Shown piece by piece: positions 19,201 through 26,742 of a DNA stretch of 64,000 nucleotides; position 1 is the first letter of the stretch, and the number at the start of each line of letters is the position of its first letter. The stretch spans positions 34,617-98,616 of the forward strand of contig CALHSW010000073.1 in assembly GCA_938038735.1 (NCBI GenBank), read 5' to 3'. A program made the position numbers and the translations under genes. The stretch is from an uncultured Bacteroidia bacterium. Lineage in GTDB: Bacteria; Bacteroidota; Bacteroidia; Bacteroidales; CAJPTX01. Under the pieces are notes generated by a model that worked only from the letters and a program-made list of their open reading frames with translations, made no database searches and had not been told where the DNA came from.

Positions 19201-20841
19201 CGCCTGTTCACCCTCTACCTTCACCTGGACCGGCTGCCACTCCCCACCTACCTTCTCTATGAACTGTGAAGCTCCCCCCACATCCACCCTTATCTTCCCC
19301 ACGCAACCATCCACTTTTGACGGACCCTGCACTTTCACCATCACATCGCTTCCGCACGGCACAACCTCCCCATCATTCTTCGCCGCGCCGTAATACTCAA
19401 CCAAATATATTTCATCATCATAGTCGAGCTCGGTCATGCGCTTCTCACTGTGTATCCAAACGCTTATCGTTTCCCCTTCCTGCCCCCCCGGAACAAAGGA
19501 AAACTCACCCGTTGTTGCATCTATTGGAACACTTTGAATCCTGTCTGGCATAACACCCCACTGCACTACTGGCGGCTTTAAACAGTGGTCTTCGGCCTGA
19601 TTGGGATTGGGGGTAAACCTTCCGAAAAGCTTTCTGTTGCTCTCCACCACGCTACCATCTAGCACCTTTACGCCATCCTTGGTATACAGTGATATGCGAG
19701 AGTCCTTGCAGTTGATAGTTACATTTCCTCCTGGGCATGGTCCCGGCCTCACCGTCACCGTATGGCCCTCACCCCACAGCGGCACGAGCCAATAATTGTC
19801 CCTGTAATCCTTACCATCGTCTCCTACTGCGTCATCACATAGGTTAGCTATATCTCCAGGGTTTGCCAACGTCACAGGTCGAGCGTCCCACTTGTCATCC
19901 ACGCACACCCCATCTGCTGCCCACGACCTCGCCTCCACCACCATCAATGTACCTTCCAATATGAGAGGCATAGCACCGGGATGCAACGTATTGGGGTAGG
20001 GGTACGCCTCGTAAAACGGGCCTGCACTTATCTTATCAGGACCGCCCCTAAACCCATTCAAATAGTTCAACATAAAGTGTTGGTCACCCGGGGACTTCAT
20101 ACGTACGCGCATCGAGCCATCAAAGGTTTTTCCTTCTGTATTCTGTCCAAACTTGAGGGTCTTCCACTCCTTTTTAGCCATCGTCAGCGTCACCTCCACC
20201 GTGTTGCTACCCTCTTCAAGGTCTGATGGCAATGTAAAGGAGAAGTTGGCATTATTCCCCGCCTGATTCAGAACTGTGTATATTGCTTCGTCCACATCCT
20301 GCACGTGTCGCCACGGGATCCTTACCTCCGCATCGCGAGCTCCTTTCACAATGGGTCCAAAAAACTGTATGTTTGAACAATTAGTATAGGAATCCCCATT
20401 TTTTTTCTTTATCGTTACCTTCCCCACCTTCGGATAGTAGATATTCCAATTCGGAATCATTGTAGACCAGTGAGCCGAGGTCATCACGTGGTCGTACCAA
20501 TCGATAAAGACCTCGTCACCCGCGCTGCACAGTATTGGCGAAACTTCAGGAAAAAACTGCCATAGTTTTTCAGAAACTTCCGCAGCATCTGGGTATTCGT
20601 CTTCATCTTTCCATGCCCTGTAGCCGCCCACATAACGAGGATTAGTTCCCGCCTTGCCAACCCGCACGCGGAATTCGTATGCGTAGCGATCCGGCACCAA
20701 GTCCCGACCGCTCTCATCAACAAGCCGAAACTTGAACTCTATTTTCTTGTCGCCTTGCCCAAAAGCAAATAGCGGCGAAAGCAGTAGCATGACCGCTGCT
20801 ACTACCATCCTCACCGTTCGGAATGTAAATCTCTTTTCCAT
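16213..20841 (-). CDS. Giant secreted multi-repeat protein with type IX secretion C-terminal sorting domain
   Basis: This is a 1,542-residue protein with a signal peptide (MEKRFTFRTVRMVVAAVMLL, cleavage after FAFG). About ten beta-rich modules of 80-110 residues fill residues 470-1440. Several modules show the same design: an aromatic strand, a glycine turn, a CG or GG pair, then a VTVxP-type strand, recalling divergent InlB B-repeat or Ig-like surface repeats. The last 75 residues are a type A Por sorting domain: EIYPNPTDG, YDVTGREML and ASGFYIVQL. So it is exported by T9SS and probably anchored to the cell surface. The ATG at 20841 has AGGAGG upstream. No enzymatic domain was recognised; adhesion or structural use is inferred. 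Confidence 0.88.
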   Translation of the reverse strand: MEKRFTFRTVRMVVAAVMLLLSPLFAFGQGDKKIEFKFRLVDESGRDLVPDRYAYEFRVRVGKAGTNPRYVGGYRAWKDEDEYPDAAEVSEKLWQFFPEVSPILCSAGDEVFIDWYDHVMTSAHWSTMIPNWNIYYPKVGKVTIKKKNGDSYTNCSNIQFFGPIVKGARDAEVRIPWRHVQDVDEAIYTVLNQAGNNANFSFTLPSDLEEGSNTVEVTLTMAKKEWKTLKFGQNTEGKTFDGSMRVRMKSPGDQHFMLNYLNGFRGGPDKISAGPFYEAYPYPNTLHPGAMPLILEGTLMVVEARSWAADGVCVDDKWDARPVTLANPGDIANLCDDAVGDDGKDYRDNYWLVPLWGEGHTVTVRPGPCPGGNVTINCKDSRISLYTKDGVKVLDGSVVESNRKLFGRFTPNPNQAEDHCLKPPVVQWGVMPDRIQSVPIDATTGEFSFVPGGQEGETISVWIHSEKRMTELDYDDEIYLVEYYGAAKNDGEVVPCGSDVMVKVQGPSKVDGCVGKIRVDVGGASQFIEKVGGEWQPVQVKVEGEQAKFTFTQEKKKYTIRWTLGTDYSIKVEAGESATQLHVISVDGEAPCGGAVKITVTPGSGLKVQGLKAVYDDGTFKEAAPVGSNTLEIASLSQGIQKIEVKVGTDPQVTVDETFNGERVAKITVHNVTQGKDIWAGGKFPGGDGVFANGDELEVSLEPMGGCVDGDKVEVEVVWNAGTTDRRGTVKAASPLNIPEAHDKVTVKVLHSEPKQFAVSWSGTDFKVQQGGVDLTLGGSVACGSSIEIVPNLSACEQVNEVKVNGGQPIAVSQDGNYLHEVKEEVTSIEVTVEQKKISVAWDGVANVGVAVNGATTPTMKSEVNCGDELTVVFTPEAGDGAVQEVTIAEEGKGDVTLTQGSVPRGYTWVDGKPAAGQTTVKWSPEGNVTIKSVVLPVKYKVTYKAGSGYTVAVVEKGGTAVTSGSQVLGGAELTVKVTVANPAEWKVVKVNGDANVTGGGGVYTYTFTLAQDTEVKVELGKQMYKVSYVQSADVKEMKVCKGERNGSEIASDSEVEYGSVIYVYVAVEKKQGSAVQGVKSVTVKYKNLPNQALVEDGDGWYKLGKLEGEIVGIDVIVEKLKPGEVLIVYSEMAQGGEDEQPRGAKGKVTWKDKDGQTIAAGQKKKVRVGDPITWSLAAATGVEDNKLLAVCLAVNRGYAQRLEETDREKAYGSLEELLDLVEGLKDKVTAQEVTEVKLETYVTVKEDPKPLLVLTVRKPQLGDDLKVIMPGAGGAWLEYDKSYRVSGEGKTEVTLKAEAKSPVVLKEIYVEGKERLGLTKEMESTYKLPPYDPASPNGNRLTFYAIFAQEDADNCLLTLQANPSEGGAVTALRKSNKEELSSGQQYQRELDVEVLVQAKKGYYIKSVIQNGAELYGNVQSDTTKVMHSFSIKLPAKELLVQADFSPIPRGGKEGKTNAVESAALRGVEIYPNPTDGAIEVRGASGVARYAVYDVTGREMLGGVHDGGAQLRIDLGMLASGFYIVQLRSADGGMRAEGVLRR

Positions 20842-21085
20842 AACCACATCCTCCTCTTCTTTTTCTCCGCCCCCTACCGCATGCCGCAACTCCAAAACGA
20901 CCCACAAGCGTACTTCCCTCCACCCGTTGATACGTACCATACATCTAGAATGTTGCTACAAGACAGCCAAAACGTCCTACCAATCAATGGAACACTCAGA
21001 TAATATTCCCTGCACGACTACCCAATTTGCTGAAACTTTTCTCTTGCGCCCAAACCACCGCCAGATATTCGCCTCTAACAGCCAC
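20842..21085. other. Upstream region of the T9SS cargo gene
   Basis: No gene is seen. It should hold the cargo gene's promoter, but I find no convincing TAnnTTTG box; an AGGAGG ribosome binding site lies next to the start. Confidence 0.5.
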
Positions 21086-21614
21086 GACGCCGCCCCGTCC
21101 GCAGGACGGTCTCTCAATAGCCGGGGGCTTTAGACCCTCGGCCAGCAAACCTTTGCGACCTTGCGTACATTGATACCCCACAGCCTTGCAGAACCATTCC
21201 CGTACAATCCTCCAACCATCCGCAACCTGCATTATTTCGCCGCCGATGCCGCCCCGTCCGTAAGGACGGTCTCTCAATAGCCGGGGGTTTTAACCCCCCC
21301 CGGATTCTTGCCCAAGGGGGCAAACCAGTCTGAAGGGCTGACCCGCATGCTCCCTCGCTAGAACCTGTGCACGTAATCCCCTCGGCCCGCATAAATTTTT
21401 GCAAACCGATGCCGCCCCGTCCGTAGGACACTCTCTCAATGGCCGGGGGTCTGAAAACCCCCAGATCCTTGCCCAAGAGGGCAAACCAATCTGAAAGGCT
21501 GACCCGCGTGACCATCGGGCAGAAACACCGCAGCCTGCCTCCATATTCGGCGGCGCAGCCTAACATTCGTTTGCATGCAATGCCGCCCCATCCGCAGGAC
21601 GGTCTCTCAATCCG
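21086..21614. repeat. Array of four hairpin-rich intergenic repeat copies
   Basis: A core that begins GATGCCGCCCCGTCC and continues to TCTCTCAAT recurs at about 21086, 21245, 21408 and 21579, spaced 159, 163 and 171 bp. Each core contains a CCGTCC/GGACGG hairpin. Copies 1-3 continue into a CCGGGGG/CCCCCGG-type hairpin, and copies 2 and 3 share a further stretch with a TTGCCC/GGGCAA hairpin and a GGCTGACCCGC block. Copy 4 is only the core and stops at the stop codon of the GH57 gene. No open frame is credible. It resembles a REP or MITE-like element family; a structured RNA is also possible. Confidence 0.75.
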
Positions 21615-22799
21615 CTAGTACCTTTCCACCCGCAGCATGAAGTCACTTAATACATTCATATAGTTTATGAACGCATCGTAGGGCGAATCGTAGGGGTTAA
21701 AATACTTGTGCACATCGCCATCGCTGAACCACTTCGTGCACATGTAGTAGAAATGGTCGCTCGTCTGTAGGTAGAGCCAATCGCGGTGCAAATCGGGGTC
21801 ATCTATCTCCGCCACCCTATCGGCTAGGCTGTAAAGCGTGTTGAACGCCTCATCCTGCAGCTCGTTGCCCAGCCATGCCGTGAGGTCCCGCTCCTCGTCC
21901 GCCCAGCTGGTGGGGTACGGCACGTGCAGCGGCGCAACGGTTTGGTGCAGCTTCGCCGTCTCGGCCGGCGTACGGAACTCAAAATCCGTCTGCCCATATA
22001 TGGCGTTTGGCAACGCCCGCATGAAATCGAAAATCCCCGTGTCGGCCCACTGGTGCTCCCCAAAAGTCTCGTAGTCCATGAAGAGGTTCACCACCTCGTC
22101 CTTGCTGGGTAGCGCATTGAGCCAGCCCGCATACTTTTCCGTGGTGAGCGGCCACCCATTCCACCCCCTATTGGAGAAACGGAACGCGATATCATCGCTC
22201 AGCTGAAAATTCTTGAGCAGGAGCTTCAGCTTAGGATTGATGGGGTTATGGTACAAGAAGTTGGGACTCTTCCACCCCAGCACGTGCTTTGCGCCCTCGG
22301 CCAGCATTTGGGAGAAACCCATGGCCGCAACGCGCGCCCCGATTAAATCGCTATATATCAGCTCCGTATCGCGGAACGTGGTGGGGGTAACCCCAAACAA
22401 TCCCTTCACCCTATCGCAATGCTCCTGCACCTGCCGCTCAAATGCGTCGCCCTCCTTTAGGGCCACCAGCGAGTGCGCGTAGGTCTCAGCCAAAAACTCC
22501 ACCTGCCCCGTCCGCGCCAGCTCCTGGAAGGTCTGCAGCACCTCCGGCGCATACATCTCAAACTGGTCAAGCGCCACCCCCGAAATGGAGAACGAAAACT
22601 TCACCTTTGAACCGTACTGCGCTATAAGGTCTAGCAAAAGCCGATTGGTGGGTAGATAGCACTTCTCAGCCACCTTGCGCATGATCGAAGCGTTCGCCTG
22701 CGCATCGAAGTAGTCGTGCGCCACGCCTAAATCAAAAAAACGGTAGCGGCGAAGCCTAAAGGGTTGATGTACTTGGAAATAAAAGCAAAGTGTACGCAT
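21615..22799 (-). CDS. Glycoside hydrolase family 57 alpha-glucan enzyme (alpha-amylase-like)
   Basis: This 394-residue cytoplasmic protein has the GH57 start CFYFQVHQPFRLRRY, where QVHQP is the family's first conserved region, later FSISGVALDQFE, the AETYAHSL region and FRDTELIYSD. The fourth region reads LFMDYETFGEHQW, which carries the expected acidic catalytic residue and histidine. GH57 members act on alpha-1,4 glucans as amylases, 4-alpha-glucanotransferases or branching enzymes; the short length fits amylase-like forms common in Bacteroidetes. It ends a three-gene glycogen operon. The ATG at 22799 is preferred because the family motif begins six residues later. Confidence 0.9.
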   Translation of the reverse strand: MRTLCFYFQVHQPFRLRRYRFFDLGVAHDYFDAQANASIMRKVAEKCYLPTNRLLLDLIAQYGSKVKFSFSISGVALDQFEMYAPEVLQTFQELARTGQVEFLAETYAHSLVALKEGDAFERQVQEHCDRVKGLFGVTPTTFRDTELIYSDLIGARVAAMGFSQMLAEGAKHVLGWKSPNFLYHNPINPKLKLLLKNFQLSDDIAFRFSNRGWNGWPLTTEKYAGWLNALPSKDEVVNLFMDYETFGEHQWADTGIFDFMRALPNAIYGQTDFEFRTPAETAKLHQTVAPLHVPYPTSWADEERDLTAWLGNELQDEAFNTLYSLADRVAEIDDPDLHRDWLYLQTSDHFYYMCTKWFSDGDVHKYFNPYDSPYDAFINYMNVLSDFMLRVERY

Positions 22800-22831
22800 A
22801 TTACGTGTCAATTCTTTTTGTGGTGTCTACT

Positions 22832-24115
22832 CTAGTGGGCGAGCAACGAACGGTAAACCTCAAGCAGCATCGATGCCGCGCTCTCCCACTTCAAATTAGT
22901 AACCTCATGGGTGCCGTACTTCTGGAAGAATGGGCTCAGCGCCTTGTAGGTCAATATGGCATGAATGGCATCCGCCAACGCATCAACGTCCCAAAAGTCC
23001 ACCTTGATGGCGTACTTCAGCACCTCCGCCACGCCCGACTGCTTCGAGATAATCACCGGCACCTGGCTCCGCATCGCCTCCAGCGGCGTGATGCCGAAGG
23101 GCTCCGAAACGGACGGCATAACGTAGACGTCGCTCATGCTATAGAGCCTGTCCACCTCCTCCCCCCGCAGAAAGCCCGCGAAATGGAACTTACTCGCGAT
23201 CCCCAGCTCCGCCACGCGGCGCACCATACGGTTGCGCATATCGCCGCTCCCCGCCATCACGAAGCGCACGTTATCCATCTTGCCCAGCACCCGCTGGGCC
23301 GCCTCCACGAAGTAATCGGGACCCTTCTGAAAGGTAATGCGCCCCAAGAAGGTCACCACCTTCTCGGGGAAGGGACGCCCCGAACGGTTGCTTTCCACCT
23401 CCCCGGTGAAATCTATCGCATTATGAATCGTCACCACCTTCTTCGGGTCAATGCCGTAGCGCGAAATGACGATACTGCGCGTCAAATGGCTCACGCACAC
23501 CACGCGGTCGGCATTCTCCATGCCGTAACGCTCAATGTTATAGACCGTTTGGTTAACGTTCTCCCCGCTGCGGTCAAATTCTGTGGCGTGCACGTGCACC
23601 ACCAACGGCCGCCCCGACGCCCGCTTCGCCGCCACGCCAGCCAAATAGGTGAGCCAGTCGTGCGCATGGATTACATCGTGCGGCGTTTGCCGGGCAATCG
23701 ACGCGGCAATGAGGGCGTAGCGATGCACCTCAGCAAGCAAATCCGCCCCGTACGTCCCGCTGAATGAAAAATGCCCCGAAGCCCAGTGGTTCTGCACCAT
23801 ACGCTCCTTGTAGTTCGCCCCGAACTCTCGTATCACGTCCTCCTCCGTGCAGTAGGGGTATAGAAAGGAATCCACCGCGAGGAACTGCACGTAGCGGCTC
23901 AGCGTCAAAGCCTCCTCCTGGCTTAGCGAAAAACCTATCTCCTCGGCCGAAAGCATCCGCAGCCGATCGCCACCCTCGCCGCCAAACAGCTTGGGCATCA
24001 CGAAGGTAACATCCACCCCCACCTTCGCTAGTCCCCCGGTAATGCCTTTGCACGCCGTGCCGAGTCCCCCAGTAATATGCGGCGGGAACTCCCATCCAAA
24101 CATCAATACTCGCAT
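22832..24115 (-). CDS. GT4-family glycosyltransferase, probable glycogen synthase
   Basis: This 427-residue enzyme has the GT-B fold. The N-terminus MFGWEFPPHITGGLGTAC holds the glycine-rich acceptor/ADP-glucose loop of starch and glycogen synthases (here GGLG). The C-terminal half has FLGRITFQKGPDYFVEA and the nucleotide-sugar signature PSVSEPFGITPLEAM. It starts three bases after the debranching enzyme stop and ends 32 bp before the GH57 gene, an arrangement conserved in Bacteroidetes. That context supports glucan synthesis from a nucleotide sugar; the donor (ADP- or UDP-glucose) cannot be fixed from sequence. Confidence 0.88.
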   Translation of the reverse strand: MRVLMFGWEFPPHITGGLGTACKGITGGLAKVGVDVTFVMPKLFGGEGGDRLRMLSAEEIGFSLSQEEALTLSRYVQFLAVDSFLYPYCTEEDVIREFGANYKERMVQNHWASGHFSFSGTYGADLLAEVHRYALIAASIARQTPHDVIHAHDWLTYLAGVAAKRASGRPLVVHVHATEFDRSGENVNQTVYNIERYGMENADRVVCVSHLTRSIVISRYGIDPKKVVTIHNAIDFTGEVESNRSGRPFPEKVVTFLGRITFQKGPDYFVEAAQRVLGKMDNVRFVMAGSGDMRNRMVRRVAELGIASKFHFAGFLRGEEVDRLYSMSDVYVMPSVSEPFGITPLEAMRSQVPVIISKQSGVAEVLKYAIKVDFWDVDALADAIHAILTYKALSPFFQKYGTHEVTNLKWESAASMLLEVYRSLLAH

Positions 24116-24118
24116 GGC

Positions 24119-26149
24119 TTAGGCCTTTTTCATTTCCTGCTCCCTCACGAACCGCTCCGGATGCATATACTCCGCCACGCGCTGCACTGCCGCCACGCTC
24201 CACGCCTGGGCGTACGTCCCGCCCGGCGTATGCGGCGGGTCGCCATCAAACACCTCGCCGATGGTGCCTAGCCCATAGCGCTGCATCTCCTGCTCCATCG
24301 CCTCCAGAATCTGCCGCCCCACGGTCTGCGCCGCGTACTCCCCCTTCACCCGCCGCGTGGCGCAAAGGTACTCCGACAGCCAGAACGGCCATATCGTACC
24401 CTGATGGTATGCCTCATCGCGCGCCGCCTGCCCCCCACCGTAGTGGGGCTTATAGTTCGGACTCTTCGGCGAAAGCGTGCGAAGCCCCAGCGGCGTGTAC
24501 AGCTCCCGGCGCACCGTCTCCAGCACCCCTGCCTGCTGCTCCGCCGTCAGCGGCGATGATGGTAGCGACACCGCCAGCAGCTGGTTGGGGCGCACGAACG
24601 TATTCGCCCCCTGCTCATCGACGTAGTCAGCGAGGTAGCCCTTCTCCGGCAGCCAAAACTCCGCCACGAAGCTCTCCCGCACCCGCGCCGCGAACGCCTC
24701 CATCTTCGCCGCATCTTTCCCTTTGCCCATCGCCGCGTACAGGCGCTGCATGAAGCACAGCGCGTTGTACCACAACGCATTTATCTCCACGTCAAACCCC
24801 GTGCGCGGGGTCACCGGCCGTCCGTTCACCACGGCATCCATCCACGTCAACGCCTGCCCCGTCTCGCCAGCCCATAGCAAGCCATTCTCGCGCACCCCTA
24901 TGGAGAAGGGGAGCTGCCCATCGCTGGTGAGACTATCAAAAACGCTCCGGAGCGCTCTGCCCCATAGCTTGCACGCCCGCGCGTAGTCCCCCGTGTAGCC
25001 GCAGTACTCCTCCACCGCTCGGAAAAGCCACAGCGGCGCATCCACGCTGTTAAATGCCGGCGCATCCACGCGCCCCATATTGGGCAGCAGGCCGTCCTTC
25101 ATCTCCTTCACCAGCGAGGTCATCACCCGCTCAAAATAGTCCACATGCCCCAGCGGCAGCGTCAGCCCCGGCAATGCAATCAGCGTGTCGCGCCCCCACC
25201 GGCCGAACCATGGGTAGCCCGCCACCACGTACATCGAGTGGCCGTGGTCCGCCAAAAACTGCTCCGCCGCGGCCTGCAGCGTGCTGATAAAGTCGTCTCG
25301 CCGCGGCCGTTTCTCCAGCTCTGCGTTAAAGCTTCGCAGCAGCTGCCGGGGATTACACTCCTTCGTCGCCGCCGAGAACACCAGCGGCTGCCCCGACTTC
25401 AGGGTGCATTCAAAGTAGCCCGGCACGAACAGATCCTCGTGGCAATCGTAGCCCCGGTTATACTCCTCGGAGTACTCCACGTTGTAGTGCCAATCGGGCG
25501 CATGCACGTACTCACTCGCCACGTTGGTCTGCAAATAAATCGTCGGGAAGCCGGGGTACATCCGCCCGCTCGCACCGTTCGGCACCGGCGTAAATTTCAC
25601 GTCTACGTCCAAATTCGCATGCGACAGCGCATGGCTGTTGCGGAACGACAGGAATGGGCGTATGCTGAATTTCAGCGTCCCACTCCCCTCCAGCAGCGTG
25701 TAGCGCACCATGAGGTGCTCCTGGGTGTGCGCAAAGAGAAGCTCCTTCTGCAGCACGATATCGCCCACTCGGTAAACGAATGTGGGCGTCGGCGCAAGCC
25801 GGAACGACACCAAATACTTATGTCCCCGCGGCTCGTACACCCCCGGGAACCGGCGCACCCCCAAATGGAACTCCTGACCATTGACCGTGAGCGTCTCGTC
25901 AAGCGTGGAGAGCAACACGTGGCGCTCCCCGCCAAAATGCTCCAGCGGGAGTACCATCAGCCCATGGTACTTCCGTGTATTGCACAGCGCGCAGGTGGTA
26001 CTCATATACCCCCCGCTGTGGTTAGTACTCAAAAATTCGTGCGTGAGCGCACGGCTCAAGCTCACCAGCTCAGGCTGCTCAAACGCTATGTACGGACGCT
26101 TCGCGCTCCGCCCCTCTCCTGTAGTTTTTTTTGTTGAAATCTTTCCCAT
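24119..26149 (-). CDS. Glycogen debranching enzyme (amylo-alpha-1,6-glucosidase)
   Basis: This 676-residue enzyme has an N-terminal beta-rich GDE_N-like domain (about residues 20-260) containing REFLS/TNHSGGY-type residues. A C-terminal (alpha/alpha)6 barrel of the GH133/GDE_C type follows, with the GRDTLIALPGLTLP and LPNMGRVDAPAFNSVDAPLW motifs. The family end is EVFDGDPPHTPGGTYAQAWS. It hydrolyses alpha-1,6 branch points of limit dextrins. It is first of the glycogen operon. The ATG at 26149 with GGAGG close upstream is preferred to a start 57 bp earlier in the leader. Confidence 0.92.
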   Translation of the reverse strand: MGKISTKKTTGEGRSAKRPYIAFEQPELVSLSRALTHEFLSTNHSGGYMSTTCALCNTRKYHGLMVLPLEHFGGERHVLLSTLDETLTVNGQEFHLGVRRFPGVYEPRGHKYLVSFRLAPTPTFVYRVGDIVLQKELLFAHTQEHLMVRYTLLEGSGTLKFSIRPFLSFRNSHALSHANLDVDVKFTPVPNGASGRMYPGFPTIYLQTNVASEYVHAPDWHYNVEYSEEYNRGYDCHEDLFVPGYFECTLKSGQPLVFSAATKECNPRQLLRSFNAELEKRPRRDDFISTLQAAAEQFLADHGHSMYVVAGYPWFGRWGRDTLIALPGLTLPLGHVDYFERVMTSLVKEMKDGLLPNMGRVDAPAFNSVDAPLWLFRAVEEYCGYTGDYARACKLWGRALRSVFDSLTSDGQLPFSIGVRENGLLWAGETGQALTWMDAVVNGRPVTPRTGFDVEINALWYNALCFMQRLYAAMGKGKDAAKMEAFAARVRESFVAEFWLPEKGYLADYVDEQGANTFVRPNQLLAVSLPSSPLTAEQQAGVLETVRRELYTPLGLRTLSPKSPNYKPHYGGGQAARDEAYHQGTIWPFWLSEYLCATRRVKGEYAAQTVGRQILEAMEQEMQRYGLGTIGEVFDGDPPHTPGGTYAQAWSVAAVQRVAEYMHPERFVREQEMKKA

Positions 26150-26308
26150 GCGCCTCCACTTTTTTCTATTAGTCCTAATGCCTTCCACCCAAAGCACGCC
26201 CTTCACCCCTCAACGCCTGCACGTCCCACGCCGTCTCCTCCCACCGCTGCCCTCCCTATCCTACGATGCGCCCCCGCAGACTACTCCACTAATTACGCTC
26301 TAAGTATT

Positions 26309-26316
26309 TGCAAAGT
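26309..26316 (-). promoter_or_regulatory. -7 promoter box of the glycogen operon
   Basis: The minus strand reads TAACTTTG, a perfect TAnnTTTG, in an AT-rich stretch about 160 bp upstream of the debranching enzyme start. Confidence 0.5.
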
Positions 26317-26677
26317 TAGCTAAAATTATTTATAGGCGGGCATTCAAAATGAAAATTATTTCTTTCTGCATAGAAAGGATACCGTATCACGCTGAAACAC
26401 AGAACGCGGCGTAATACACCCTCGCTTCAAAAAGCAAAATCCAACCAAATCTTCACTCTTTCTCAATGCGCCGTATTCCCTCTCCGTAAGCCAACCCTAA
26501 TGCTGCAATGCGCATCCTTACCGCCCCATGCGCCCCGATGCCTTTGGTGGCGTACCTCCCGCGCACCCCTGTTGCGCATACGCCTCGCCACGCCATACGC
26601 ACCCCATCTCTCCACGCTATTCCACCAGAAACGTAGAACAAAAATGCAATATGTACCTTTTAGCGCCATTATTTTTC

Positions 26678-26685
26678 TATCTTTG
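26678..26685 (+). promoter_or_regulatory. -7 promoter box of gcvP
   Basis: TATCTTTG followed by GCG, 57 bp before the gcvP ATG, with AT-rich sequence upstream; a perfect TAnnTTTG. Confidence 0.65.
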
Positions 26686-26742
26686 CGCCGCATTGCCGAA
26701 GGCAAACGCAATATGTTGAACTGTATATACAAAGTGTAAGCT

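Larger units (their letters stand above)
26150..26742. other. Divergent promoter region between the glycogen operon and gcvP
   Basis: This 593-bp region contains no supported gene. A minus-strand box at 26309-26316 gives the glycogen operon a leader of about 155 bases, and a plus-strand box at 26678-26685 serves gcvP. No glycine riboswitch pattern was recognised ahead of gcvP. Confidence 0.6.

Noticed and set aside
21114..21566. A long minus-strand open frame across the repeat array
   Set aside because: Its codons are made from the repeated hairpin DNA; the translation shows repeated Arg/Gly-rich strings and no family features.
21086..21614. CRISPR array or integron attC cassette array
   Set aside because: The spacing is about 160 bp with related rather than unique spacers, and no cas genes, attC core motifs or integrase were seen.
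26686..26742. Glycine riboswitch ahead of gcvP
   Set aside because: The leader is only about 57 bases, too short for the aptamer.
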